A stretch of DNA of 42,709 nt from Polyangiaceae bacterium (GTDB lineage: Bacteria; Myxococcota_A; Polyangia; Polyangiales; Polyangiaceae). Shown here in pieces: positions 1 to 6,503 of the stretch; within the stretch, counting starts at the first letter, position 1, and every line of letters starts with the position of its first letter. The position numbers and the translations under genes were made by a program. The DNA is taken from positions 1 to 42,709 of the forward strand of contig JAFGIS010000505.1 in assembly GCA_016929495.1 (NCBI GenBank), read 5' to 3'. The notes beneath the pieces are model-generated. The model ran no database searches, was not told the origin of the DNA, and worked only from the letters and a program-made list of their open reading frames with translations.

Positions 1-96
1 CGTCTTGTCGTCTTTCTTGGTGCTCGTCTTGTCGTCCTTCTTCGTGCTCGTCTTGTCGTCTTTCTTGGTGCTCGTCTTGTCGTCCTTGGCCGTGCT
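1..96 (-). repeat. 24-bp in-frame tandem repeat (DDKTSTKK units)
   Basis: About four copies of a 24-bp unit lie side by side, each encoding Asp-Asp-Lys-Thr-Ser-Thr-Lys-Lys, with the fourth diverged to end in Ala-Lys. Copies alternate in synonymous positions (tct/tcc, ttggt/ttcgt). The array reaches the window edge, so its full copy number is unknown. In-frame units of this kind commonly vary in number by slippage. Confidence 0.8.
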
Positions 97-510
97 CGTC
101 TTGGTCGAGTCTTTGTCCTTCGAGTCCGCCTTGGTCGCAGACGTGTCCGCGGCCGCCTTGTCTGTCTTGGTTGCAGTGAGTCCCTTGGCCGTGCCGGTCA
201 GGGCACTGGCCGTCGTTGCGGTGGACTTGGCCGTGCCCGCCGCGTCGGCAGCGGCAGCCTGCGCGCTGGCCGCGGCTGCTGCAGCTCTGTCCGCGAGTGC
301 TTCCGCGTTGGCCACGAGGGCGCCAGCGTCGGCTGCCGCGTTGGCGGCCTCGTTGAGGGCAGCTGCTGCGCTATTCACTGCCGCAGCGTTGTCGGCGACG
401 ACCGGAACCTCGACGACCTTGATGTTCTCCTCGTCCTTGGACTTGTTGCACGCACCGGTACCGATGCAGACCAGGGCCACGACCACCAGAGTTTCGAATG
501 AGGCGCGCAT
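1..510 (-). CDS. Ala/Lys-rich lipoprotein with DDKTSTKK repeats, partial (runs off left edge)
   Basis: The reading frame is open for 170 codons from an ATG at 510 to the window edge, so the C-terminus is missing. An AAGGA Shine-Dalgarno sequence lies just upstream of the start. Residues 1-21 form a short signal peptide ending in Gly-Ala-Cys, so Cys21 is the likely lipidated residue; the -3 Thr makes the lipobox imperfect. Residues about 38-110 are extremely Ala-rich with scattered Asn, Asp, Glu and Lys, as in a long helix or coiled coil. The visible end is a charged tail of tandem 8-residue units (DDKTSTKK). The design, a lipid anchor plus helical rod plus Lys/Asp-rich tail, would suit an envelope spacer or a peptidoglycan- or polyanion-binding tether, but I recognise no family. 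The opposite strand is also open but gives a low-complexity Leu/Val/Ser product, a shadow of the repeats. Confidence 0.75.
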   Translation of the reverse strand, partial: MRASFETLVVVALVCIGTGACNKSKDEENIKVVEVPVVADNAAAVNSAAAALNEAANAAADAGALVANAEALADRAAAAAASAQAAAADAAGTAKSTATTASALTGTAKGLTATKTDKAAADTSATKADSKDKDSTKTSTAKDDKTSTKKDDKTSTKKDDKTSTKKDDKT

Positions 511-865
511 GAACCGATTCCTTTCGGAGGGGTACCCGGGGGGTCCCCAACAGAAACAACAAGATGATACGCTAGCCGGAACCCGGCAGATCCCTCTGCG
601 CGCCGATCTAGGTCGGCGATGCTCGAGGGCGCAGGTCGGCAGCCGAGCCCTTGTCCAGCCGGAACGCAACGAAAGAACTCGGGTATTCGCGCATAGTGCC
701 AAACAGCGGAGCTCGACTTCGTCGCGGTAGGCCGGCCGCTCCGTCTCGATGAAACGAGACTGTGCTCATTTGACGGCCGCGACTCGGACGGCATTCACGT
801 CCCGAAGGACCGAGGTCGCCAAACGCACCCACCCCGCGAGTGAGCCCGAAGGCCGGGCGGTGTCC
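511..865. other. Intergenic region (355 bp) without a gene
   Basis: No convincing coding frame is present. The part near 511-600 should hold the promoter of the minus-strand lipoprotein; a TATCAT-like hexamer occurs near 565 on the minus strand, without a clear -35 partner. A 6-bp inverted repeat with a 6-nt loop (GTCTCG/CGAGAC, 743-760) lies about 105 nt downstream of the minus-strand gene ending at 866. It could form a hairpin but has no U-tract, so I do not call it a terminator. Confidence 0.5.
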
Positions 866-1753
866 TCACCGGACACAGCGAAAACCAACGTAGATGCTCC
901 GTTCTGCAGGGAGGCGCCCGTTGCGGTACGCCGCGCGAACGTACCCGCGGTTGCCGTCGCTCCAGCTGCCACCACGAATCGAGCGGTGGTCCGTACACTT
1001 CGTGTCTTTGGCATACGAGTTGCAGTGTTCGGTATGGGTCCACTCCCAGACGTTGCCGGCCATGTCCAGCACGCCAAAGGGGCTCCGACCCTTCGGGAAC
1101 GAACCCACCGGAGCCGTGTCCGCGAAGCCATCGTCGCCGGCGTACATAGAAGGCCACTTCCATCCTTGGCTCGTGGCCATCTCCTGGCATTGGACGCCGC
1201 ACGCGTTGAGCCGTTCCGGTCCCGGCGCTTCGTTGCCCCACGGATAGGTGCGTCCGTCCGTGCCGCGCGCCGCGTACTCCCACTCCTCCTCGGTGGGCAG
1301 CCGCTTGCCTGCCCACTTGCAGTAGGTGCTCGCCTGGCTCCAGTCCACGCAGTTGAGCGGATGCTGCTCGCGGCCGTTGCGGCTGGCGTTGCAGAAACGG
1401 CTCAAGGCCTTCTCGACAGCGGACGAGAAACCCTCCTGCTTGACGGTCGCAGCGGGCTGGCACGCGTTCGCGGCCACGCACGCCCGGTACTGGGCCACGG
1501 TGACCTCGGTCACGTCCATCTCGAAGCTCGGTAGGGTGACCGGGTGGGCAGGTCTTTCGTCCGCGAGTCCGCTGTCCGTACCCATTTGGAACGTGCCCGC
1601 GGGGATCCGGACCATCCCGGGCCGTCCCGTGTCGCTCCGGCCGCCTGGCGTTCGTCCAACGAGAGCCAGCGCGGCGCCGAGCCCGAGCACGGCCAGACCT
1701 CCGAAAGCAATCAGCGTCCGGCGCACGCGTCTCGGCTCTGCGTTCTCTGCCAT
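866..1753 (-). CDS. Membrane-anchored SUMF1/FGE-sulfatase-domain protein (non-canonical, lacks Cys pair)
   Basis: This is a 295-residue protein. Residues 13-32 form one transmembrane segment; the rest is a formylglycine-generating-enzyme (SUMF1/FGE-sulfatase) fold. Hallmarks are MVRIPAGTFQMG (47-58), the EVTVAQYRAC segment (83-92), GKRLPTEEEWEYAARG (149-164), YPWGNE (170-175), DMAGNVWEW (230-238) and RGGSW (260-264), ending with GFRCVR. True FGE carries two catalytic cysteines shortly after RGGS; here that stretch has Ser, Asp, Asn and Gly instead, so sulfatase activation is unlikely. Related domains in myxobacteria often accompany Ser/Thr kinases or act as binding modules. Several other Cys residues may form disulfides. 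The start was set at ATG 1753 because it begins just before the basic N-terminus and TM segment; an upstream in-frame start at 1828 would abut the preceding gene. It lies 74 bp downstream of the NadM-Nudix gene on the same strand. Confidence 0.85.
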   Translation of the reverse strand: MAENAEPRRVRRTLIAFGGLAVLGLGAALALVGRTPGGRSDTGRPGMVRIPAGTFQMGTDSGLADERPAHPVTLPSFEMDVTEVTVAQYRACVAANACQPAATVKQEGFSSAVEKALSRFCNASRNGREQHPLNCVDWSQASTYCKWAGKRLPTEEEWEYAARGTDGRTYPWGNEAPGPERLNACGVQCQEMATSQGWKWPSMYAGDDGFADTAPVGSFPKGRSPFGVLDMAGNVWEWTHTEHCNSYAKDTKCTDHRSIRGGSWSDGNRGYVRAAYRNGRLPAERSIYVGFRCVR

Positions 1754-1827
1754 GGGGGCACGAGCATAGCCGGAGCAACGGTGCGGTGCCACTGCACCGT
1801 TCGCAGCTCGGGTGGCTCGAGAGGGCA

Positions 1828-2895
1828 CTAGTCAATCGGAAGCGTCAGGAATCGGTCCAGGATGTGGAAGTGGTCATCGACGAACTGCTCCTCCAGCGAG
1901 GTGAGGCGGTCGATGTCGACCCACTCGACCCCGGCTGCGTCGTCGCCTGCCTGGACCGGCGGCGGCGGGCCGTCTCCCAGATCGAAATGAAACGCGTGAG
2001 TGATGCTCCGGCCGCGCTGGCTGCGCTCCGGGTGGTCGAACACCGCTCGATCTCGTAGCACATCGTCGAGCGAATCACCGCCGAGGTCGAGACGCGTCTC
2101 TTCCTCGAGCTCTCTCAACGCGGCCTCGAGCGTGGTCTCGTCCGGCTCCACGAAACCCCCGGGCAGCCCCAGCAGTCCCTTGCCCGGATGGTGCCCTCTC
2201 TTGATCAAGAGCACCTGACCTCGGCAGGTAACGACCGCGTCGACGGTCACGAAGATCGGCGCGAAGGGCGCCGCTTTCCAGAGAGCGCGATAGCGCCGGT
2301 ATGATGCCCACTCGTCGGCAACACGCGCGTAGTCCTCGGTCGCGGCGGACTCCTGCAGAAGCAGGAGGCTGCTCGGTGGAAGCGCCCTCGTGAACTGGTC
2401 GCCCAGGCTGACAACCCCGTCTGGCAGGCCGCCCTCTGCCGCGCCGAAGTAGAGGTCGCGGAGCGAGGTCGCGTCGATATCCAGCTGCCTGGGCAGAGAC
2501 CTCATCGCATACTGCACGAACCCACCGAGGCCCTTGCTCGAGCGGCCCTCGAAATGGCCAACCAGCACCACGCGCTTTCGCGCTTCACCGAGCCGTTCTC
2601 GTACCCGGCGCTCGATCTGCGCACGCCAGCGCTTCTCGTCGTAGTAGTCCCGCACCGGAACCGCCGTGATCCGGTCTCGCGCCGCGGCGGCCACCGAATC
2701 GCGGATGGTGCGCGCTCGCTCCTCCCAGGTCCATGGGTTTCTCGGAGAGCGAGCCTGATAGGACGAGGCGACCACGACGATGACCTCTGGAGCAAGCTCG
2801 AGGGCCTGTACGAGAAGCGACCGATGGCCCTCGTGGAACGGCTGAAAGCGACCAATGAGAACGGCTGCGTCGAATCGCGAAGGGGTGTCTGACAT
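1828..2895 (-). CDS. nadM: Bifunctional NMN adenylyltransferase / Nudix hydrolase (NadM-Nudix)
   Basis: This 355-residue fusion has two domains. Residues 8-185 are a nucleotidyltransferase with the GRFQPFHEGH signature (15-24; the HxGH ATP-binding motif is in it) and a C-terminal Ser-Ser-Lys-Gly loop (119-122), as in archaeal-type NadM. Residues 213-352 are a Nudix domain whose box starts at Gly247 and holds the RELxEE core (261-266); the usual Gly near its end is Arg268. The same architecture is known from Synechocystis slr0787, which makes NAD from NMN and ATP and hydrolyses ADP-ribose. Expected role: cytosolic NAD synthesis or salvage plus ADP-ribose clean-up. ATG 2895 is chosen because homology begins about 10 residues later; further upstream codons give an unrelated Arg-rich extension. 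No strong Shine-Dalgarno is visible. The gene is followed by the FGE-like gene, possibly in the same transcript. Confidence 0.9.
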   Translation of the reverse strand: MSDTPSRFDAAVLIGRFQPFHEGHRSLLVQALELAPEVIVVVASSYQARSPRNPWTWEERARTIRDSVAAAARDRITAVPVRDYYDEKRWRAQIERRVRERLGEARKRVVLVGHFEGRSSKGLGGFVQYAMRSLPRQLDIDATSLRDLYFGAAEGGLPDGVVSLGDQFTRALPPSSLLLLQESAATEDYARVADEWASYRRYRALWKAAPFAPIFVTVDAVVTCRGQVLLIKRGHHPGKGLLGLPGGFVEPDETTLEAALRELEEETRLDLGGDSLDDVLRDRAVFDHPERSQRGRSITHAFHFDLGDGPPPPVQAGDDAAGVEWVDIDRLTSLEEQFVDDHFHILDRFLTLPID

Positions 2896-3053
2896 GGGCC
2901 GCGTGATGGTGGCACGAGAGGGCGGACAAGCCAACCTGCGCGAAACCTCCACTCTGGCGCCGTCCGTGTTCGGTGATTTCGACCTGGGCGGGATGACGCC
3001 GCGATCGGTGCCAAGAAGCACGCTCTTCGGTTCTGGTCAAGGCGGTATCACGC

Positions 3054-3225
3054 ATGTGGCTGACATTCGTCCTTCTTGGTGTCGTCATGGCGGGCTGGTT
3101 GGGCCTGTACATGTATTGGTCCTGGGGGATGTGGGGTGTACCCGCGCTTCGTGCCCCTGGAGCAGATGCCCAAGGTCTGCGTGCTGGTCGCGGCGCGCAA
3201 CGAGCACACGAGGCTGTCGGAAGGC
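3054..3225 (+). pseudogene. Glycosyltransferase family 2 N-terminal relic, frameshifted
   Basis: From ATG 3054 the frame gives a membrane segment (MWLTFVLLGVVMAGWLGLY) that soon becomes nonsense. Near 3130-3136 the sense moves to another plus frame, which reads YPRFVPLEQMPKVCVLVAARNE and then degenerates. A membrane helix, then an Arg/Pro linker, then VxVLVxARNE is the usual N-terminus of membrane family-2 glycosyltransferases, where ARNE starts the nucleotide-sugar domain. Only about 55 residues of a protein normally several hundred long remain, in two frames. I read it as the decayed stub of a deleted gene; it should not be functional. Confidence 0.55.
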
Positions 3226-3506
3226 GACGGCATCACGAACTCGGGCGCGTGTAGGTCAATACAGGACACGGCAGGATGGCAGCAGGCCCGGTGGTGCTGC
3301 GGCCGCTAGCACTACTGCAGCAGACTTGCGGGCTTGACCGACGCCCGGCGATCTTGGCCGCTGGCTGTGGCTGCCTGCGCTTCCGGTGCTCACGTACACC
3401 GCGTACGCTCCGCTCCGGTTCTCGGCAGCCTGCGCCAGCAACCAAGCTTGCCGGGCGGGCTTTCTGCGAATTTGCTGCAGTAGAGCTGGCCGGGGTGGGA
3501 GACTGG
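3226..3506. other. Region with no recognisable gene
   Basis: This 281-bp stretch follows the glycosyltransferase relic. Short open frames exist on both strands but none has a start, ribosome site or motif I trust. It is probably remnant or intergenic DNA in an eroding locus. Confidence 0.4.
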
Positions 3507-3770
3507 CTACTCGCTTCGAGTGCTGATGAGGCGGAAGTTTGGCTCGAATCCCATCCAGCAGAAGTGTCCGATGTCGATCTGAACGGCCACCTCACTGTCG
3601 CCCTCGAGGTCAGCCGCGCAAGTGAAGGGCGCGTCGTCCGGGGCCGACGTGAGCTCCATGCTTTGGACGGTGCCATCCCGATGGACGACGAAGGGCTCGA
3701 CGCTCCAGCCGTAGTCCTGCTCGAGATCGCCAGTCTCGAATTCCATCACGACCCTCGACCTGCCCCGCAC
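3507..3770 (-). CDS. Hypothetical protein or C-terminal fragment
   Basis: An 87-residue frame starts at GTG 3770 and overlaps the end of the preceding minus-strand gene by 25 bp. Its third-codon positions are strongly G/C, as in real genes here, and its composition is protein-like (acidic and aromatic, with Cys in DAPFTC and GHFCWMGFEPNF). It also reads open and sensible-looking for at least 24 codons upstream of the GTG (GLVNCVGWAHVAGLLAV), so this may be the true C-terminus of the neighbouring 3746-4342 protein reached by a frameshift. I do not recognise a domain. Confidence 0.35.
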   Translation of the reverse strand: MRGRSRVVMEFETGDLEQDYGWSVEPFVVHRDGTVQSMELTSAPDDAPFTCAADLEGDSEVAVQIDIGHFCWMGFEPNFRLISTRSE

Positions 3771-4342
3771 GGCGAGGAGGCCCGCAACATGGGCCCACCC
3801 GACGCAGTTGACGAGGCCCCTTCGGCCGTTTCTGGTTGGGCCAGTGCGCGCGGTGCGTCTGCTCGGCGGACAGCGGCCATCTCGTGCCTCTTCGTCGCAG
3901 ACGTTTCCGAGTAGGTGACGCTCGGGATCTCGGCCGAAGCCGCGGGAACGGCGGCAGCCTCGTCACCCGGCTTCGTGCCTGCGCGCGCACGCGTCACGGC
4001 CTGAGAGGCACGCGGCGGCGCGCTCGTCGGCGCAGGCGCCGCTGCCGGTAGCCGACTCGGACGCGCGGCGATCACCGCTCCGCCGACGGCTCCGCTCGCA
4101 AGCGCACCGAGCGAGACCCAGACCACAATCGTCTTGACCAGCGCGCCCGTCGTGGTTCCGGTCGCTCCGAGCGTGGCTGCCGTCGCGGAAGTGCCTTGAG
4201 CCAGGGCCGATGCGGTCACGCCGAGCAGCGCCAGGCGTCGGCCAAGGCGAGCTCGGTTCGTCGCGCGCTGCTCGGCCGTGGGCTCATCGGCTCCGCGCGC
4301 CGCGTCCAGCAGCTCGCGCATCCTCGGTTCGAGCTCGTTCAC
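3746..4342 (-). CDS. Single-TM protein coupled to sigma-factor gene (putative anti-sigma-like)
   Basis: This 198-residue protein begins MNELEPRMRELLDAARGADE, a short helical N-terminus followed by a basic stretch, low-complexity Ala/Thr, one transmembrane segment (about 69-92) and a Pro/Ala/Ser-rich tail. Its ATG overlaps the stop of the sigma-factor gene (ATGA at 4339-4342), so the two are translationally coupled. Myxobacterial ECF sigma genes are often followed by a membrane protein of this shape, thought to act as an anti-sigma factor or envelope partner; no zinc-binding ZAS motif is visible. The last 30 or so residues look degenerate and the alternative frame below them is also protein-like, so the C-terminus may have suffered a frameshift. 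Function is inferred from position only. Confidence 0.6.
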   Translation of the reverse strand: MNELEPRMRELLDAARGADEPTAEQRATNRARLGRRLALLGVTASALAQGTSATAATLGATGTTTGALVKTIVVWVSLGALASGAVGGAVIAARPSRLPAAAPAPTSAPPRASQAVTRARAGTKPGDEAAAVPAASAEIPSVTYSETSATKRHEMAAVRRADAPRALAQPETAEGASSTASGGPMLRASSPCGAGRGS

Positions 4343-4689
4343 GGCGCTGTCCTTTCTGAGCTGTGCCAGCGTCGCAGCATGTCCGCGATGCTGCGTCGCG
4401 AGGCGCGAACACGGGCATAGACGGTGTTGAGATTCGTTCCAGTCGCTTCGGCGATCTCGGGTGCGGTCATCTGCTCGAACTCGGCCAGGATGAAGGCTTC
4501 TCTCTGGTCATCGTCGAGCCGTTCGAGCATCTGGTGCAGCACGCGCGCCGCCTGCTGTCGCTCCAGGCGCTGGTGGGGAGATGCTTCGAACGAAATGTCC
4601 GCGGCCTGTTCCCAGGGCGCCCTCGAGTAGGTTCTCAAACCGTAGCTCGGCAGAAGCGCCGGAAGTCGCCCCGGCGGATGGCGGGTCAA
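4339..4689 (-). CDS. ECF-type sigma factor region-4 fragment, N-terminally truncated
   Basis: About 115 residues contain an intact sigma-70 region 4 (residues about 38-105): RLERQQAARVLHQMLERLDD, then DQREAFILAEFEQMTAPEIA and the recognition helix in TNLNTVYARVRASR, which binds -35 elements. Region 2 (-10 recognition and core RNA polymerase binding) is absent; the DNA where it should lie encodes the 171-residue membrane protein in a different frame. The only start is a TTG at 4687-4689 overlapping the upstream stop, so a short coupled product is possible, but a region-4-only protein cannot act as a normal sigma factor. It may be a relic, or an anti-activator or DNA-binding accessory. The downstream stop overlaps the start of the membrane partner. 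Confidence 0.6.
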   Translation of the reverse strand: MTRHPPGRLPALLPSYGLRTYSRAPWEQAADISFEASPHQRLERQQAARVLHQMLERLDDDQREAFILAEFEQMTAPEIAEATGTNLNTVYARVRASRRSIADMLRRWHSSERTAP

Positions 4690-5201
4690 CGGGTGGCCGC
4701 CGTCCGCGCCACGTACTCGAGAAAATCACGCACCTGCCGGGCCAGCTGCTCCGCGTGACGCTCACCCCACGAGTAGCCGCTGAGCCGGATGCGGCTGCCA
4801 CTCTTGAGCTCAAAGGCGACGTGATACGCGGGCTCGTCCGACATCTCGTCGACGAGTGTCATCACGCGCAGGATATGGTCCAGCGCGAGCTGCTGTTGCT
4901 GCTTCCTGATCGACCAGCGCACGGTTCGATAGGGTGAGGCGACCTCGAGCCGACAATGTAGTCGGAGCAGGTAGACCAGAACGGCCCCGAGCAGGGCGAC
5001 GGTAACCAGCACGATGACGCTGGCCATGACACGCAGCCGCCCGGGACCGCCGGCGATCCCGACGCCCACGCCGACGATGAGCACGCTGGCCCCGAGCACA
5101 ACACCGAGACGTGGCATCAGGCACAAGTCCAGCGTCAGTGTCGGTGGCGCTGCACGGCTGTCGATGCCGCTGTCCGACGCATTTTCGGTGACGGCCGTCA
5201 T
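4686..5201 (-). CDS. Hypothetical membrane protein (two TM, PH-like cytoplasmic domain)
   Basis: This 171-residue protein has TM segments at about 31-51 and 58-80 and then a soluble domain of about 90 residues (YRTVRWSIRKQQQQLALDHI, later HVAFELKSGSRIRLSGYSWG). The layout of two helices and a small beta-rich domain with an exposed basic strand resembles bacterial PH-domain membrane proteins, which are poorly understood. The stop codon overlaps the TTG start of the sigma-factor fragment, so the three minus-strand genes (5201 to 3746) form one coupled operon. This gene's 3' end sits exactly where sigma region 2 would be expected, suggesting a deletion fusion. Function unknown. Confidence 0.6.
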   Translation of the reverse strand: MTAVTENASDSGIDSRAAPPTLTLDLCLMPRLGVVLGASVLIVGVGVGIAGGPGRLRVMASVIVLVTVALLGAVLVYLLRLHCRLEVASPYRTVRWSIRKQQQQLALDHILRVMTLVDEMSDEPAYHVAFELKSGSRIRLSGYSWGERHAEQLARQVRDFLEYVARTAATR

Positions 5202-5511
5202 GCTGTCCCTGACGCAGCAGGATCTCCGATAGGTCCGGTCATGGCAAGCCGCGAGGTAGCTACTGGGTCACGGCCCGTCGGGCCTGTTCATGCCAGCTGC
5301 CAATGTTCGGCCTGGGTGCTACGGCACACCTGTTAGCCGACCGAGCGGCGCGGCCGAACAACAACGTGGCGGCGATGTCCCTCTCCCTCAACCCCGTTTG
5401 GCGCACCCCTGCCGACGCACGCCTCACAGAGGCGAAGTGTCAGTGTTACGGGTCTAAGGGATCCGCCGCGGGTCGCCGTGGAAGCGCACAAGGGTGGTCC
5501 CGTTTGCACTA
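5202..5511. other. Intergenic region (310 bp) between divergent genes
   Basis: No gene is supported. A plus-strand frame is open upstream of the antitoxin (from 5303) but its codons do not look protein-coding, and the true antitoxin start is set by the operator at 5512-5536. The segment should contain the promoter of the minus-strand membrane protein operon. Confidence 0.5.
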
Positions 5512-5536
5512 CACCGTATACGAGTGCTATACGGTG
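5512..5536. promoter_or_regulatory. Perfect inverted-repeat operator of the toxin-antitoxin operon
   Basis: The arms CACCGTATA and TATACGGTG (9 bp each, perfect) flank a 7-bp spacer; the site ends 3 bp before the antitoxin ATG at 5540. Ribbon-helix-helix antitoxins typically bind such palindromes over their own promoter. The right arm also contains TATACG, which may double as part of a -10 element. If so, transcription would start at or near the ATG and the message would be leaderless. Confidence 0.75.
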
Positions 5537-5539
5537 ACC

Positions 5540-5962
5540 ATGGCTCGGCCGGCGTCATTTCGACTCCCCGAAGAGCTTCTCAAGCGCATCAACGACGAGG
5601 CCGCGGAACGTCGCACGTCCGTGACAGCCTTTGTGGCTGCGCTGCTTGATGAGGGGCTCAAGACCCGGAGGTTCCCGGGAATCGTCTATCGTGACGGACC
5701 GACGGGCCGCAGAGCTGGCGTGAGCGGCGGGCCGGACGTGTGGGAAATCGTCAACGCGGTCAAGCGGAGCCGAGAAACGGGAGAGCAGCGGCTGCGCAAG
5801 CTCGCTGGTGAACTGGGTCTGCCCATGCACCAGTTGCGGAATGCCCTCGCCTTCTACGCCGAGTTTCCAGGCGAGGTCGACGAACGCATTGCCGTCAATG
5901 AACGGACGGCGCGCCGCTTGGAGCAGGCGGTCGAACGCCGTGAGCGCCTCCTGTCAGCATGA
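5540..5962 (+). CDS. Antitoxin: ribbon-helix-helix plus DUF433-like domain
   Basis: This 140-residue protein has an N-terminal ribbon-helix-helix (residues 1-43: beta strand ASFRLPEELLKRINDEA, then a Ser/Thr turn and helix) for DNA binding. Residues 45-118 (FPGIVYRDGPTGRRAGVSGG, then PDVWEIVNAVKR and LGLPMHQLRNALAFYAEFP) resemble the DUF433 or winged-helix module of VapB-type antitoxins. The upstream frame is open for 79 further codons, but ATG 5540 directly follows the 25-bp palindrome, which fits autoregulation. Its stop overlaps the toxin start by 4 bp (ATGA at 5959-5962), the classic coupled antitoxin-first order. Predicted role: neutralise the PIN-like toxin and repress the operon. Confidence 0.85.
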   Translation: MARPASFRLPEELLKRINDEAAERRTSVTAFVAALLDEGLKTRRFPGIVYRDGPTGRRAGVSGGPDVWEIVNAVKRSRETGEQRLRKLAGELGLPMHQLRNALAFYAEFPGEVDERIAVNERTARRLEQAVERRERLLSA

Positions 5963-6306
5963 AGTGGTTGCTCGATGAAATGCTACCGCCGGCGACCTGC
6001 CGCGCGCTCGTCGAGATGGGGCACGATGCGCTGTCCGTGTGCGATGCTGGCCTCTCCGGCCATGAAGACGACGAGGTCTTCGACTACGCTGTCTGCGCCA
6101 AGCGGATCCTCGTGACCGAGAACTTCGCGGACTACGCAATGCTTCTCGAACAGCGAACCCATCGAGATGAGCCGTGTGTTCCGGTCGTCTTCGTCAGGAA
6201 GGCCAACCTGATTCGACGCGGGGCGCTCGCCACTCGCCTCGCGAAGCGCCTCGACGATTGGGCGCGGAGGCATCCGGATCCGTACGTCGGAGCGCATTGG
6301 GCGTGA
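5959..6306 (+). CDS. DUF5615 family PIN-like toxin
   Basis: This 115-residue protein starts MKWLLDEMLPP, with the early acidic pair Asp6/Glu7, continues through GHDALSVCDAGLSGHEDDEV and the ILVTENFADY strand, and ends with a helical tail including LAKRLDDWARRHPD. Early LLDE, a central Gly-His-Asp and TxNxxDY are the acidic landmarks of DUF5615 (Mut7-C-like PIN) nucleases, which cleave RNA in toxin-antitoxin modules. Length is normal for the family and the acidic positions look intact, so it is probably active. It is translationally coupled to the antitoxin. Target RNA unknown. Confidence 0.85.
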   Translation: MKWLLDEMLPPATCRALVEMGHDALSVCDAGLSGHEDDEVFDYAVCAKRILVTENFADYAMLLEQRTHRDEPCVPVVFVRKANLIRRGALATRLAKRLDDWARRHPDPYVGAHWA

Positions 6307-6503
6307 AGGTCATCCGCGTGCTTCTGCAAGGCCGCCAGGCGCCCTCACCGCCGGCCGAGAACCGGGGTCCCGGCCCTGCTCGGCGCACGTAGCCGCCGAT
6401 TCCCGCGTGCGGCAGCGCGCCGGAGCGCTATGGTTCGCGCCCGAAAGCACACGGGGCCCGAGCGCCCCGACCCAGCGCGACCCCCTGTTTCCGGAGAACC
6501 CCG

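Noticed and set aside
743..760. GTCTCG/CGAGAC hairpin as a terminator
   Set aside because: Only 6 bp and no U-tract on either strand.
5331..5362. GTTAGCC and GCCGAAC suggesting an integron attC site near the toxin-antitoxin pair
   Set aside because: Neither matches the GTTRRRY/RYYYAAC core pattern and no integrase or cassette array is present.
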